Positions 27,402-36,239 of a DNA stretch of 64,000 nucleotides are shown piece by piece (within the stretch, counting starts at the first letter, position 1; every line of letters begins with the position of its first letter). The translations under genes and the position numbers were made by a program. Source of the stretch: Planktomarina sp. (lineage in GTDB: Bacteria > Pseudomonadota > Alphaproteobacteria > Rhodobacterales > Rhodobacteraceae); assembly GCA_017856985.1 (NCBI GenBank), contig JAFMEA010000002.1:38100-102099 (forward strand). Direction: 5' to 3'. The notes under the pieces are model-generated. The model was not told the DNA's origin and did no database searches. It saw nothing but the letters and a program-made list of their open reading frames with translations.

Positions 27402-28078
27402 TACCAATAGGTTTTGCAGTAATTATTGGTCTTATTACCTTTTTTATATCAGCAAATAAAACTAAAAAAAACCTTGCCGCCCATTCCAAACCACTTCAAA
27501 TTCCTGAGCTTGAAAACGTAATTCAGACTTTGGCGGAAGCACTGGATTTAAACCATCTACGAGTACATATTTACAACATAGAACCTGTTAATGGTTTAGC
27601 TGCCCCTGATGGCCAAATCTACATAACTCAAGGCTTTTTATCAAAATTTAGTAAAGGGGATGTGAGTGCTGAAGAAATAGCTTCAGTTATAGCTCATGAA
27701 TTAGGACATGTAGCTCTTGGTCATTCTCGGCGACGTATGATCGACTTTTCTGGCCAGAACGCTTTGCGTACGGCTCTATCTATAACATTAAACAGGTTCA
27801 TTCCTTTTATTGGGCCTTGGTTGGCAAACTTTGCAATTACTCTAATCGCAGCTCGCATGTCCAGAAAAGATGAATTTGAAGCAGATTCCTATGCAACAGC
27901 ATTGATGCTTAAATCTGGCTTAGGCACAGTTCCCCAAAAAAGACTTTTACAAAAATTAAAAAATCTAACAGGCGACAATGAAGAAATACCAGTATGGTTT
28001 AAAAGCCATCCAAAAGTTAATGAACGAATTAAGGCAATTGAACTTAATGAAAGAAAATGGACAGGATACGTGTCATAG
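27389..28078 (+). CDS. M48 family metallopeptidase
   Basis: A 229-residue zinc protease. An N-terminal membrane segment covers about residues 3-20, the active-site motif HELGH lies near residue 107 (IAHELGHVALGH), and the third ligand is Glu in DEFEADSYA. These define M48 (HtpX/Ste24-like), but the protein is shorter than HtpX and has one clear anchor plus a possible hydrophobic segment around residues 139-155. It probably acts in envelope protein quality control. The start is uncertain because the ribosome-binding site better fits an overlapping 7-codon frame. Its end overlaps the convergent PIN gene by 6 bp. Confidence 0.85.
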   Translation: MHFLIPIGFAVIIGLITFFISANKTKKNLAAHSKPLQIPELENVIQTLAEALDLNHLRVHIYNIEPVNGLAAPDGQIYITQGFLSKFSKGDVSAEEIASVIAHELGHVALGHSRRRMIDFSGQNALRTALSITLNRFIPFIGPWLANFAITLIAARMSRKDEFEADSYATALMLKSGLGTVPQKRLLQKLKNLTGDNEEIPVWFKSHPKVNERIKAIELNERKWTGYVS

Positions 28079-28606
28079 CCTGTTGAACAACCGACCGAAC
28101 TGCGGCAACCAAGCTTTTTTCCAAATTTCAGACATGCTCATCTCAGCGTTAGAATTCCTAACCCGAGTCAAAATTGGTTTAAGCACCATTGGTATATTAT
28201 CTGCATTATTCTTAAATAGATTACGCAAAAACTCATCAGGGTCCATTATTTTTATACCATAAATCTGTATTTCAGAATTTGGAAAATCTTTTTTATTAAA
28301 TGTTATTATAGAACTGGCACTTTGCTCCACAGCAAGCCCCAATACATGAATGTCATTAGGATCTGGCAACCAAAACTGGGCCAGAGAGGAAGCTTCTGGC
28401 CTAATGGCCCCTGCGTGTATTTTACGAAACTGTGTAATCGCAACGTCAGCCTCAAGCCGATGTAACGGAGTTTTAGAAGCCCGGCTCCACTCAGTTAAAA
28501 TTCTTGACGATACAATATAATCAACATTCTCTACTAGCGCGCAGGCAAGAAGTACTTCACGTAAAAAGCTCGGTACCAAAACGCAGGTATCAAAGACAAC
28601 CCGCAC
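28073..28606 (-). CDS. PIN domain protein, RSP_2648-like
   Basis: A 177-residue protein with a PIN nuclease-like domain: the first acidic residue is Asp6 in VVFDTCVLVPS, and further acidic residues occur in DPNDIHVL and TFNKKDFP. PIN domains are Mg-dependent RNases. It starts with GTG 2 bp after the RNA methyltransferase gene. From memory, this arrangement matches RSP_2647-RSP_2648 of Rhodobacter sphaeroides. No antitoxin-like gene is adjacent, so RNA processing together with the methyltransferase is as likely as toxin activity. Confidence 0.82.
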   Translation of the reverse strand: MRVVFDTCVLVPSFLREVLLACALVENVDYIVSSRILTEWSRASKTPLHRLEADVAITQFRKIHAGAIRPEASSLAQFWLPDPNDIHVLGLAVEQSASSIITFNKKDFPNSEIQIYGIKIMDPDEFLRNLFKNNADNIPMVLKPILTRVRNSNAEMSMSEIWKKAWLPQFGRLFNRL

Positions 28607-28608
28607 GT

Positions 28609-29802
28609 CTAAATTCTAAACACAAGAGTTTTCAAGTAGCTGGTTTCTGCAAGAGCAGTATGGAGAGGATGATCTGAACTGGCACCCCCTGTAAAAATCA
28701 GCTGTGCCTGCCTACCCGCACGGCCTATTCCCCTAATACATGAATTTCTAAACCTTTCTAAGTCTACCGCATGTGAGCAAGAGCATAACACCAGGTAGCC
28801 ACCCTCGCTCACTAGAGGACATGCCAAGCGCGCCACGCGTTCATAAGCGCGCAAGCCTGCCTCCCGGGAAGACTTTTGTGGCGCGAAGGCCGGTGGATCA
28901 CAGACTACAACATCAAAAATTTTACTCTCAGCAGCTAGTCCAATCATAGCGTCAAACGCATCTGCCTTAATTGTTTTAAAAGGTGTATTAGGCTGTGTTG
29001 CTGTAGCTCCCTTGACAGCCAGAGCCAACGCTGGTCCAGAACCGTCAACGCAAGTTACCTCAGCTGCGCCGCCAGCCATAGCCGCAAGCCCAAAACCACC
29101 TACATGAGAAAAAACATCTAAAACCATTTGATTTTGTGACAGATTTTTTACAAAAGCTTGATTTACACGTTGATCATAAAACAAACCTGTTTTTTGACCC
29201 TCAACAACGTCAGCAAAGTATATCGCACCATTCATTGGAACCTGAATTGGTTCAGTTGGCATCTCACCTAAAACAGCAGTCCGGGTTTCAAGCAAACCTT
29301 CCAAAACACGGGATCGGCCAGTTCCATTTATTATAATAGTATCAGGCGAAATCACTTTTTTTAATCCGTCTACTAGCTCTGGTAAAAACCTATCTGCCCA
29401 TGCAGCATTCGGTTGAACAACTAACAAGTCAGAAAAGCGATCAATTATCAATCCAGGTAAATTGTCCGCCTCGGCATGTATAAGTCTATAATAAGGTTGT
29501 GGGAAGAGGGTTTCGCGTAGGGTCAATGCTGAAGAAATAAGTTTAGAAAACCATTCGGAATCAATGGTCATGTTCACATCCGAAGACAACTTACGTCCGA
29601 AAATTTTAGAATTGGGATTAACTGCAAAAAGGCCCAGTTCATTTTTTGAATGATCATGCAGTATGGCTAGACTACCAGAATGTAGCGCTTTGGTTCTCCT
29701 GTCCATAACGACCTCATTGTTATAGACCCAAGGAAATCCATGCCGAATACGCTGCGGGTTGGCTTTAGGTTTTAGTCGTATCACTGGAAGTTCAATATGC
29801 AT
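28609..29802 (-). CDS. Class I SAM-dependent RNA methyltransferase, RlmI/RSP_2647-like
   Basis: A 397-residue protein with an N-terminal PUA-like domain (about residues 1-80, GFPWVYNNEV) and a C-terminal Rossmann methyltransferase domain. Motifs include VLDVFSHVGGFGLAAMAGGA (SAM binding), the catalytic-type VVCDPPAFAPQ and LCSCSHAVDLERF with Cys, as in RlmI, which makes m5C in 23S rRNA. The exact target base here is not known. The downstream PIN gene is 2 bp away. Confidence 0.88.
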   Translation of the reverse strand: MHIELPVIRLKPKANPQRIRHGFPWVYNNEVVMDRRTKALHSGSLAILHDHSKNELGLFAVNPNSKIFGRKLSSDVNMTIDSEWFSKLISSALTLRETLFPQPYYRLIHAEADNLPGLIIDRFSDLLVVQPNAAWADRFLPELVDGLKKVISPDTIIINGTGRSRVLEGLLETRTAVLGEMPTEPIQVPMNGAIYFADVVEGQKTGLFYDQRVNQAFVKNLSQNQMVLDVFSHVGGFGLAAMAGGAAEVTCVDGSGPALALAVKGATATQPNTPFKTIKADAFDAMIGLAAESKIFDVVVCDPPAFAPQKSSREAGLRAYERVARLACPLVSEGGYLVLCSCSHAVDLERFRNSCIRGIGRAGRQAQLIFTGGASSDHPLHTALAETSYLKTLVFRI

Positions 29803-29882
29803 TTCGGCTCCCTGCTTAGTTTTGACTGGCCTAAATCAGCTGAACTTTGGCAGCAAGAGCCGACTGGTCGCGTTAACCTTAA

Positions 29883-29915
29883 AATATAAAAAATAACCTC
29901 TTCTGGCGGTATTTT
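29883..29915 (-). terminator. Possible intrinsic terminator after the glnE group
   Basis: Read on the minus strand, AATACC and GGTTATT form an imperfect stem (one bulge) around GCCAGAAGA, followed by a T-rich run. It lies 55-85 bp after the 100-residue gene. The stem is short, so this is tentative. Confidence 0.4.
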
Positions 29916-29969
29916 TCTTAATTAGGTATTAGCTACGTAACCTCAAATTATAAAATATTCTGCTGAAAA

Positions 29970-30272
29970 CTATTCAGAAAGCCCGTCTCGCCTCTGGCCT
30001 TGTTCTGTGACACGTCCAGCACGACCGCCGCGGCGCCTATTTTTGGGCGACGGCTTGAGCGCCAGTTTCAGCACAGAAGTCATTGGGTGATTAGGCAAAT
30101 CAGTTGCATAGTATGATATACAAAATTCAATATGCTCTGCTGGGTCAGCCGAAACCGGTACCTGAATAGCCCAGTCAAAAAAAATTGTTTTACACTCTGG
30201 CAGAGTTATACCCTCTATTAAATAACTTTCTCTTATTAACCCTTTTGGGTCAGCATCTTTTATCAACATCAT
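29970..30272 (-). CDS. Conserved hypothetical protein overlapping glnE
   Basis: A 100-residue protein without a recognised domain. The first 70 residues look folded (IKDADPKGLIRESYLIEGITLPECKTIFFDW) and the last 30 are strongly basic (KNRRRGGRAGR), suggesting nucleic-acid or acidic-surface contact. Two starts are possible (30272 or 30269). The start lies inside the last codons of glnE, so expression is probably coupled. I recall similar small proteins in this position in Rhodobacterales genomes but no function. Confidence 0.75.
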   Translation of the reverse strand: MMLIKDADPKGLIRESYLIEGITLPECKTIFFDWAIQVPVSADPAEHIEFCISYYATDLPNHPMTSVLKLALKPSPKNRRRGGRAGRVTEQGQRRDGLSE

Positions 30273-33012
30273 TTGATCCTTTTGTATTCATCAACACAGA
30301 GTCAATAATTTTAATACAGTGTAATCGGGACCTATTAAGGACTTGCTCTAAATCTACGTCTCGATCAAGTTTAACTATTTGGTGCAAACGCTCCCGTGCG
30401 CCCAAAACAAGTTCACTCCGGTTCAAGTCTCGCCCACACATAAGCACATTCATTAGGCGCATATGAGAATAAAATTCAAATATTGCAACTAATTTATTAA
30501 GCTGCTTTGGATCAAAGAAAGCGACTTTCGTTCCACTGCGTAACTGCGAGCCTGTATCAAAATCATAACAACCTCCAGCTAAACCGATACCCTGAGCCAA
30601 AAGTTCAATGTCTTGCAAGCCACCAGGTCCACGCTTTATGTCCCAAACGTGTGTTTGAGGTTTAGAGCTTTCCAGCCTTTTACGCATATCTTTAATAGCT
30701 TTGCGGATATGAACCCAATTAGCTTTATCAGCTAATATTTTTTGCCGCATTTTTTCAACTTTGATACAAAAGTTTTTTTCTCCCGTAATAGTCCGTCCAA
30801 TGGTTAGGGCTAAATGCTCCCATGTCCAAGCTTCATGGATTTGGTATGATTCAAAACTAGATAACGAGGTTGCAACTGGTCCAGAACGGCCAGACGGGCG
30901 TAATCGCATATCAACCTCGTATAAAAATCCATATCGAGTAGGAGCAGTAACAGCAGTAATCAAAGCTTGCGTAAGACGCGAAAAGTAGCGACGGCATTCC
31001 AAAGACTTTACACCATCAGACTTTAGATCCACCTCAGCATCAAAAATTAAAATTAAATCAAGATCAGACTCTGAATTTAACCGCCTTGCTCCAAGTGAAC
31101 CCATTGCCAAAATACTGAACTGTGATTTTTTTATATAACCAAACTTTTTCTCAAAATTCTCACAAACAAACTTAAATACTGAACGTAAAACTGTTTCCGC
31201 TAGGCTTGTATATTGTAAAATGGCATCCTGAGGAGTTATCACTTTCTGAAGAAGGTGCACACCAATACGAAAATGTAATTCCTTTTTCCAAATACGAGCT
31301 ATATCTAGACCAGCTTCATAGTCTGATGATTGAGCTAAAAGTTTTGAAAGTTGTGCTTCTAAAATTACACTTTTAGGCCAAGTAGAAAAAAATTCACCAC
31401 TCAAAACTGTATCTAATACGCCAGAATTTTGTCCCAAGTATCGGGCTAATGCCGGCGCTATAACTACAATATCAGTTATTAAATCAAGTAACTTTGGATT
31501 AGAGGCAAATAGAGAAAAAATTTGGATTCCAGCAGGTAGACCTTTTAAAAAATTATCAAATTGGATTAGTGCCTCTTTTGGATCGGGTGCACTGTTCAAA
31601 CTATTTAAAATTTTTGGACGCAACCTCTCAAACAACGCTGTGGCACGTTCCGACCGCAAAGCTGGATAGCGTGGCCAGTGGCTGGTGATATCGTTTTGCC
31701 CATCTATGTTAATCTCAGGCATAGGGTTGATCGAGGGTGCAAAAAAAGATTCTGCTATCTCATGAACCACATTCAAATGAGTAGTGGTTTCTTTACAAAA
31801 AATATCAAAACTTTGACCGAGCATCGCTGCAACCCGCGCGATTCCATCCGGATCCGTTGGTATGCTTTGTGTCTGTGCATCTCGGACCATTTGTAAGGCA
31901 TGCTCTGTGTGCCGCAAATACGTGTAACTATCTCTCAGTTGGTCGCAGTGGAATTCAGAAATCCAATCCTTGACCCTTAATTGATCAAGCGCTTTCAAAG
32001 TTTTCGCAACACGTAATTCAGGATCACGTCCACCTGAGATCAACTGTCTGGTTTGGGTGAAAAACTCAATTTCGCGTATTCCACCTCGACCAAGTTTTAT
32101 ATCCTGTCCAGCAATAGAGTGCACACTTTTAGTTCCAGTCTTATTTCGTATTTTTAAACGTAATTTATGTGCTTCTTCTACTGCAGAAAAATCCAAATAT
32201 CTTCGCCAAACAAACGGAACCATTTGCTTTAAGAAAACATAACCGGCTTCATAATTACCAGCGCAAACGCGAGCTTTTATAAATGCTGCACGTTCCCAAG
32301 TACGACCAAGACTTTCATAATATTCAAGCGCTGATGTCATGCCCACACAAATTGGTGTTACTGACGGATCGGGCCGCAGGCGCAGATCAGTACGAAATAC
32401 ATAACCAAATTCAGTAACCTCACTAAGTAACTTAATAGCACTACGTGTCGCCCTTACCAAAACTTGACGCAATTGAGCCGATTGAACTTGATCCATATTC
32501 CTATCATCAAACATAATAATTAGATCTATATCGGACGAATAATTTAGTTCTCCAGCTCCCATCTTTCCCATCGCAATGACAAAAATGTTATCATTTGAAG
32601 AAATTTTTCCTGATAAACGGTAGGGATTAAAAGCAGAGTTAAATGCGGCCGACACCGCCGCATCAGCAAATTCAGTCAAATGTTGTGTTGTTTCAGAGAG
32701 AGTATAGGCACCTGACAACTCCGCAAGTGCCAAATAGCCAGCAACTCTTCGCTTGGCTTGCCGCAGGGTTTGTCCTGGATGCCTTCCGAGATCACTAGGT
32801 AGTATTTTTTTGAGAGGATTTTTTGAGAGAATCGCCTCTGAGATCCACACCTGTTCTTGCCTGAGTATATCGTTAAGGTATGGACTACAGCCACCAATAC
32901 CTTTCAAAACTTCTGCTAACTCACCAGTAGCGGCCCAATCATCCGACAGAGCATTTCCAAGCAAAGGGTCAAAAGCAATTGGAGTTTTCTTAATTGACTC
33001 GATTAATTTCAT
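30250..33012 (-). CDS. glnE: Bifunctional glutamine synthetase adenylyltransferase/deadenylase
   Basis: A 920-residue cytoplasmic regulator that adds AMP to, or removes it from, glutamine synthetase in response to PII and glutamine. It contains two nucleotidyltransferase domains. The N-terminal deadenylase has GKMGAGELNYSSDIDL near residue 150, and the C-terminal adenylylase has GSLGARRLNSESDLDL near residue 636. Each carries the paired Asp metal ligands (DIDL, DLDL). RLRPDPS and RLRPSGRSG recur in the two halves. Length is normal. glnA and glnB are not in the window. Confidence 0.96.
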   Translation of the reverse strand: MKLIESIKKTPIAFDPLLGNALSDDWAATGELAEVLKGIGGCSPYLNDILRQEQVWISEAILSKNPLKKILPSDLGRHPGQTLRQAKRRVAGYLALAELSGAYTLSETTQHLTEFADAAVSAAFNSAFNPYRLSGKISSNDNIFVIAMGKMGAGELNYSSDIDLIIMFDDRNMDQVQSAQLRQVLVRATRSAIKLLSEVTEFGYVFRTDLRLRPDPSVTPICVGMTSALEYYESLGRTWERAAFIKARVCAGNYEAGYVFLKQMVPFVWRRYLDFSAVEEAHKLRLKIRNKTGTKSVHSIAGQDIKLGRGGIREIEFFTQTRQLISGGRDPELRVAKTLKALDQLRVKDWISEFHCDQLRDSYTYLRHTEHALQMVRDAQTQSIPTDPDGIARVAAMLGQSFDIFCKETTTHLNVVHEIAESFFAPSINPMPEINIDGQNDITSHWPRYPALRSERATALFERLRPKILNSLNSAPDPKEALIQFDNFLKGLPAGIQIFSLFASNPKLLDLITDIVVIAPALARYLGQNSGVLDTVLSGEFFSTWPKSVILEAQLSKLLAQSSDYEAGLDIARIWKKELHFRIGVHLLQKVITPQDAILQYTSLAETVLRSVFKFVCENFEKKFGYIKKSQFSILAMGSLGARRLNSESDLDLILIFDAEVDLKSDGVKSLECRRYFSRLTQALITAVTAPTRYGFLYEVDMRLRPSGRSGPVATSLSSFESYQIHEAWTWEHLALTIGRTITGEKNFCIKVEKMRQKILADKANWVHIRKAIKDMRKRLESSKPQTHVWDIKRGPGGLQDIELLAQGIGLAGGCYDFDTGSQLRSGTKVAFFDPKQLNKLVAIFEFYSHMRLMNVLMCGRDLNRSELVLGARERLHQIVKLDRDVDLEQVLNRSRLHCIKIIDSVLMNTKGSNDVDKRC

Positions 33013-33072
33013 ACTTTTAAGTTGAGTAGCAACAGGTCAAAGGTCAATGGGGTAGTGGTTGGTAAAAGCACA

Positions 33073-33090
33073 AAGTGTGGATAAACACTT
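33073..33090. promoter_or_regulatory. DnaA-box-like inverted repeat between glnE and bpt
   Basis: AAGTGT-GGATAA-ACACTT is a perfect 6-bp inverted repeat, and within it TGTGGATAA (33076-33084) is a perfect complement of the TTATCCACA DnaA box. It sits in the 265-bp divergent region. A single box does not make an origin; it could link expression to DnaA or be a palindromic operator. Confidence 0.35.
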
Positions 33091-33277
33091 AAAGGCGTGC
33101 TTGCAAAAATAAATGCTGTTTCAGTTGAGAATACCAAACCAGCTATAAAAACAGGAGAGTGATTCAAGTATCAATTTATACAAATTTCCCATGAGAATTA
33201 AAAATAACAAACTGAAAGTTTTTTATTGGTGAACCAATTAAAAACTGATAAGTTTAAGAAAATATTGTTAGAAAATT

Positions 33278-34099
33278 ATGCATCATACAATTCCCCTACT
33301 ACCCAAGTTTTATGTGACGGCACCACAACCGTGTCCCTACCTAGAGGGCCAGTTGGAAAGAAAACTATTCACGTCAATTCAAGGAAATAATGCAACAAAA
33401 GTTAATAATATACTTTCTAAACAAGGGTTTAGAAGATCCCAAAATGTTTTGTATCGGCCTGCCTGCACAAATTGTACTGCCTGCCTTTCAGCAAGAATTG
33501 ATGTAAAAAAGTTTCAACTAAGTAAAACTCAACGTCGTGTTTTGAAAAAAAACTCTAATCTAAAGAGGCATTCTGGGTCCCCTTGGGCGACGGAAGCCCA
33601 ATATGATCTTTTTAGAACTTATTTGGACACACGCCATGCAAATGGTGGGATGGCAGATATGGATATTTTTGAATTTGCTGCAATGATGGAGGAAACTTCT
33701 GTAACCAGCCAAGTTACGGAATACACAACCGGTGTAGACACCTTAGAAGCAGTTTGTTTGACAGACATTTTTGATGATGGAGTTTCGTTGGTTTATAGTT
33801 TTTTTAATACAGACTTTCCAAAAAAATCACTTGGAACATATATCATACTAGATCACATAAAAATAGCACAGCAATCTGGGCTTCCATATGTTTACTTAGG
33901 CTACTGGGTGCCAGGCAGCAAAAAAATGTCATATAAGGCGCAGTTCAAAGGCGTTGAGGTTTTTTATAACAAGAGTTGGATTTCTATGGAGCAGTATGAA
34001 GCCTTTTTAAGTAAAGGGAACTCCACTGCGCCCATACCGCTTGCGGCTCAAGTAGCACAAATTTCGATGCCAAATACTACACATATCCCACATCTTTAA
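33278..34099 (+). CDS. bpt: Aspartate/glutamate leucyltransferase (Bpt/Ate family)
   Basis: A 273-residue aminoacyl-tRNA-protein transferase of the N-end rule pathway. It has an N-terminal cysteine-containing region (CPYLEG, and CTNCTACLSARID near residues 63-75) and the C-terminal transferase segment YVYLGYWVPGSKKMSYKAQF. Bacterial members add leucine (Bpt) or arginine (Ate-like) to N-terminal Asp or Glu, marking proteins for ClpS-ClpAP. Substrate choice is inferred from the family only. Confidence 0.92.
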   Translation: MHHTIPLLPKFYVTAPQPCPYLEGQLERKLFTSIQGNNATKVNNILSKQGFRRSQNVLYRPACTNCTACLSARIDVKKFQLSKTQRRVLKKNSNLKRHSGSPWATEAQYDLFRTYLDTRHANGGMADMDIFEFAAMMEETSVTSQVTEYTTGVDTLEAVCLTDIFDDGVSLVYSFFNTDFPKKSLGTYIILDHIKIAQQSGLPYVYLGYWVPGSKKMSYKAQFKGVEVFYNKSWISMEQYEAFLSKGNSTAPIPLAAQVAQISMPNTTHIPHL

Positions 34100-34476
34100 C
34101 TGCCCTGTAACTTGGTAAAATCTTAAAACCAAAGCTTACTAAAAAGCAGTACCTGAAGCTTCGGTTGAATAACAGTATCTTTGTTAGTGGTACGCTCACA
34201 GCTCCGCAGATGCACATTACAAAAATATTAAATGTTAGAGAGGAATTATGCTTACAAAGACGTTAACAGGTTATGGGACGTAAAATCGAGTTGTACGCCG
34301 CACTAACAGCCCTTAATTTATCTTTATTACGTTATGTAATACAATTATGAAATAAAAAACTAAAAATGATAGTAATTTGATCAGAAAATTTAAAAACTTA
34401 GTTGACGGCATGATAACAGTTTATTAAGTTTATAGGCAAATGATGTAGGTTTATAAAAGTGAATAAGAGAGTTGAT
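34100..34476. other. 377-bp gap upstream of ilvB with a short leader-like frame
   Basis: No sizeable gene is visible. A 12-codon frame at 34248-34283 (MLTKTLTGYGT plus stop) has a strong GAGAGGA ribosome-binding site but lacks the Ile/Val/Leu run expected of a branched-chain attenuator peptide, and I see no clear terminator/antiterminator pair after it. The remainder is AT-rich and may hold the ilvB promoter. GAAGCTTC near 34153 is a small palindrome. Confidence 0.4.
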
Positions 34477-36228
34477 ATGGCCCAAATAATGTCTGGTGCA
34501 AAAATGGTTGTTCAAGCTTTGATTGACCAAGGTGTTGATACCGTCTTCGGTTATCCTGGAGGCGCAGTTTTACCAATTTACGATGAAATTTTTCAACAAA
34601 ATAGTATAAAGCATTTCTTGGTTAGGCACGAGCAAGGCGCAGTTCATGCAGCTGAAGGATATGCTCGATCAACCGGAAAGCCAGGAGTAGTATTGGTAAC
34701 CTCAGGACCAGGTGCAACTAATGCAGTAACGGGACTTACAGATGCTTTGATGGATAGTGTGCCAATTATTGTGATGACTGGCCAAGTTCCAACTTTTATG
34801 ATTGGGTCAGATGCATTTCAAGAAGCTGATACAATAGGGATTACGAGGCCGTGTACAAAACATAACTGGCTAGTAAAGGACACCGAAGAATTGGCAGAAA
34901 CTCTGCACACAGCTTTTCACGTTGCAAAAACAGGTAGACCTGGACCCGTTTTAGTTGATATTCCAAAGGACGTTCAGTTTGCAGATGGAACCTATAAGGG
35001 GCCATCAAAAGTTAAGTCGCACTACCAGCCAAAAGTTAAGGGTGATTTAAAAGCTATTACTGAACTGGTTGAGGCTATGGAAAATGCTAAAAAGCCAATA
35101 TTCTATACCGGTGGTGGTGTGATAAATTCTGGTCCAGCTGCGAGCCAACTTCTTCGTGAACTAGTGGCTGGGACTAACTTTCCAATTACTTCTACTCTAA
35201 TGGGCCTGGGCTCTTACCCAGCTAAGGGCGAAAACTGGTTAGGTATGCTAGGCATGCATGGATTGTACGAAGCCAATATGGCGATGCATGATTGTGATCT
35301 TATGATTAATATTGGCGCCAGATTTGATGATCGAATTACAGGGAGGCTGGACGCGTTCAGTCCTGGTTCTATCAAGGCACATGTGGACATTGATCCTTCG
35401 TCAATTAACAAAGTTATTCGCGTCGACATACCAATCGTGGGCGATGTTGGGCATGTATTAGAAGACTTACTTAATGTCTGGAAATCTAGAGGGCGAAAAA
35501 CACAAAATAAAGATCTCAAAGCCTGGTGGGGTCAAATTGATATTTGGCGAAAAGTTCGGTGTCTCGATTACAAAGCAGATACTAAAACTATAAAACCACA
35601 ATATGCGCTAGAAAGACTTGAGGCCCTCACTAAAGACCACGATCGGTTTATAACTACTGAAGTTGGTCAACACCAAATGTGGGCAGCACAGTACCTTGGT
35701 TTTAACGATCCAAACCGTTGGATGACGTCGGGGGGGCTTGGCACTATGGGTTATGGATTTCCTGCCTCTATTGGCGTGCAAGTTGCACATCCAGATAGCC
35801 TCGTAATTAATGTTGCGGGCGAGGCTAGTTGGTTGATGAACATGCAAGAAATGGGAACAGCCATGCAGTACGGCCTACCGGTAAAGCAATTTATCTTAAA
35901 TAATGAACGACTGGGTATGGTTCGGCAGTGGCAAGAGCTTTTGCATGGTGAGCGATATTCACAAAGTTGGTCAGAATCGCTTCCAGATTTTGTAAAGTTA
36001 GCAGAAGCATTTGGAGCAAAAGGAATCCTTTGTTCGGACCCTGAAGATTTAGACGATGCTATAATTGAAATGCTAAAGCATAATGGGCCAGTCATTTTTG
36101 ATTGCGCCGTTGAAAAACATGAAAATTGTTTTCCAATGATCCCTTCAGGAAAAGCGCATAATGAAATGCTCTTAGGAGATGCATCAACTGATGGTGCCAT
36201 AGATGCCGCTGGTTCTGTTTTAGTTTAA
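34477..36228 (+). CDS. ilvB: Acetolactate synthase, large (catalytic) subunit
   Basis: A 583-residue thiamine-diphosphate enzyme that makes acetolactate or acetohydroxybutyrate, the first common step of Val, Leu and Ile synthesis. GYPGGAVLPIYDE with RHEQGAVHAAEGYAR near the start carries the catalytic Glu. The C-terminal ThDP motif reads VAGEASWLMN...ILNN, with GEA in place of the usual GDG/GDA. The ATG at 34477 follows AAGAGA at the right distance and begins MAQIMSGAKMVVQ, as family members do; a GTG at 34459 would add six residues. ilvN follows 11 bp later. Confidence 0.95.
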   Translation: MAQIMSGAKMVVQALIDQGVDTVFGYPGGAVLPIYDEIFQQNSIKHFLVRHEQGAVHAAEGYARSTGKPGVVLVTSGPGATNAVTGLTDALMDSVPIIVMTGQVPTFMIGSDAFQEADTIGITRPCTKHNWLVKDTEELAETLHTAFHVAKTGRPGPVLVDIPKDVQFADGTYKGPSKVKSHYQPKVKGDLKAITELVEAMENAKKPIFYTGGGVINSGPAASQLLRELVAGTNFPITSTLMGLGSYPAKGENWLGMLGMHGLYEANMAMHDCDLMINIGARFDDRITGRLDAFSPGSIKAHVDIDPSSINKVIRVDIPIVGDVGHVLEDLLNVWKSRGRKTQNKDLKAWWGQIDIWRKVRCLDYKADTKTIKPQYALERLEALTKDHDRFITTEVGQHQMWAAQYLGFNDPNRWMTSGGLGTMGYGFPASIGVQVAHPDSLVINVAGEASWLMNMQEMGTAMQYGLPVKQFILNNERLGMVRQWQELLHGERYSQSWSESLPDFVKLAEAFGAKGILCSDPEDLDDAIIEMLKHNGPVIFDCAVEKHENCFPMIPSGKAHNEMLLGDASTDGAIDAAGSVLV

Positions 36229-36239
36229 AGGGATATAAA

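Noticed and set aside
28073..28606. PIN protein as the toxin of a toxin-antitoxin pair
   Set aside because: No small DNA-binding antitoxin gene lies next to it; its neighbour is an RNA methyltransferase.
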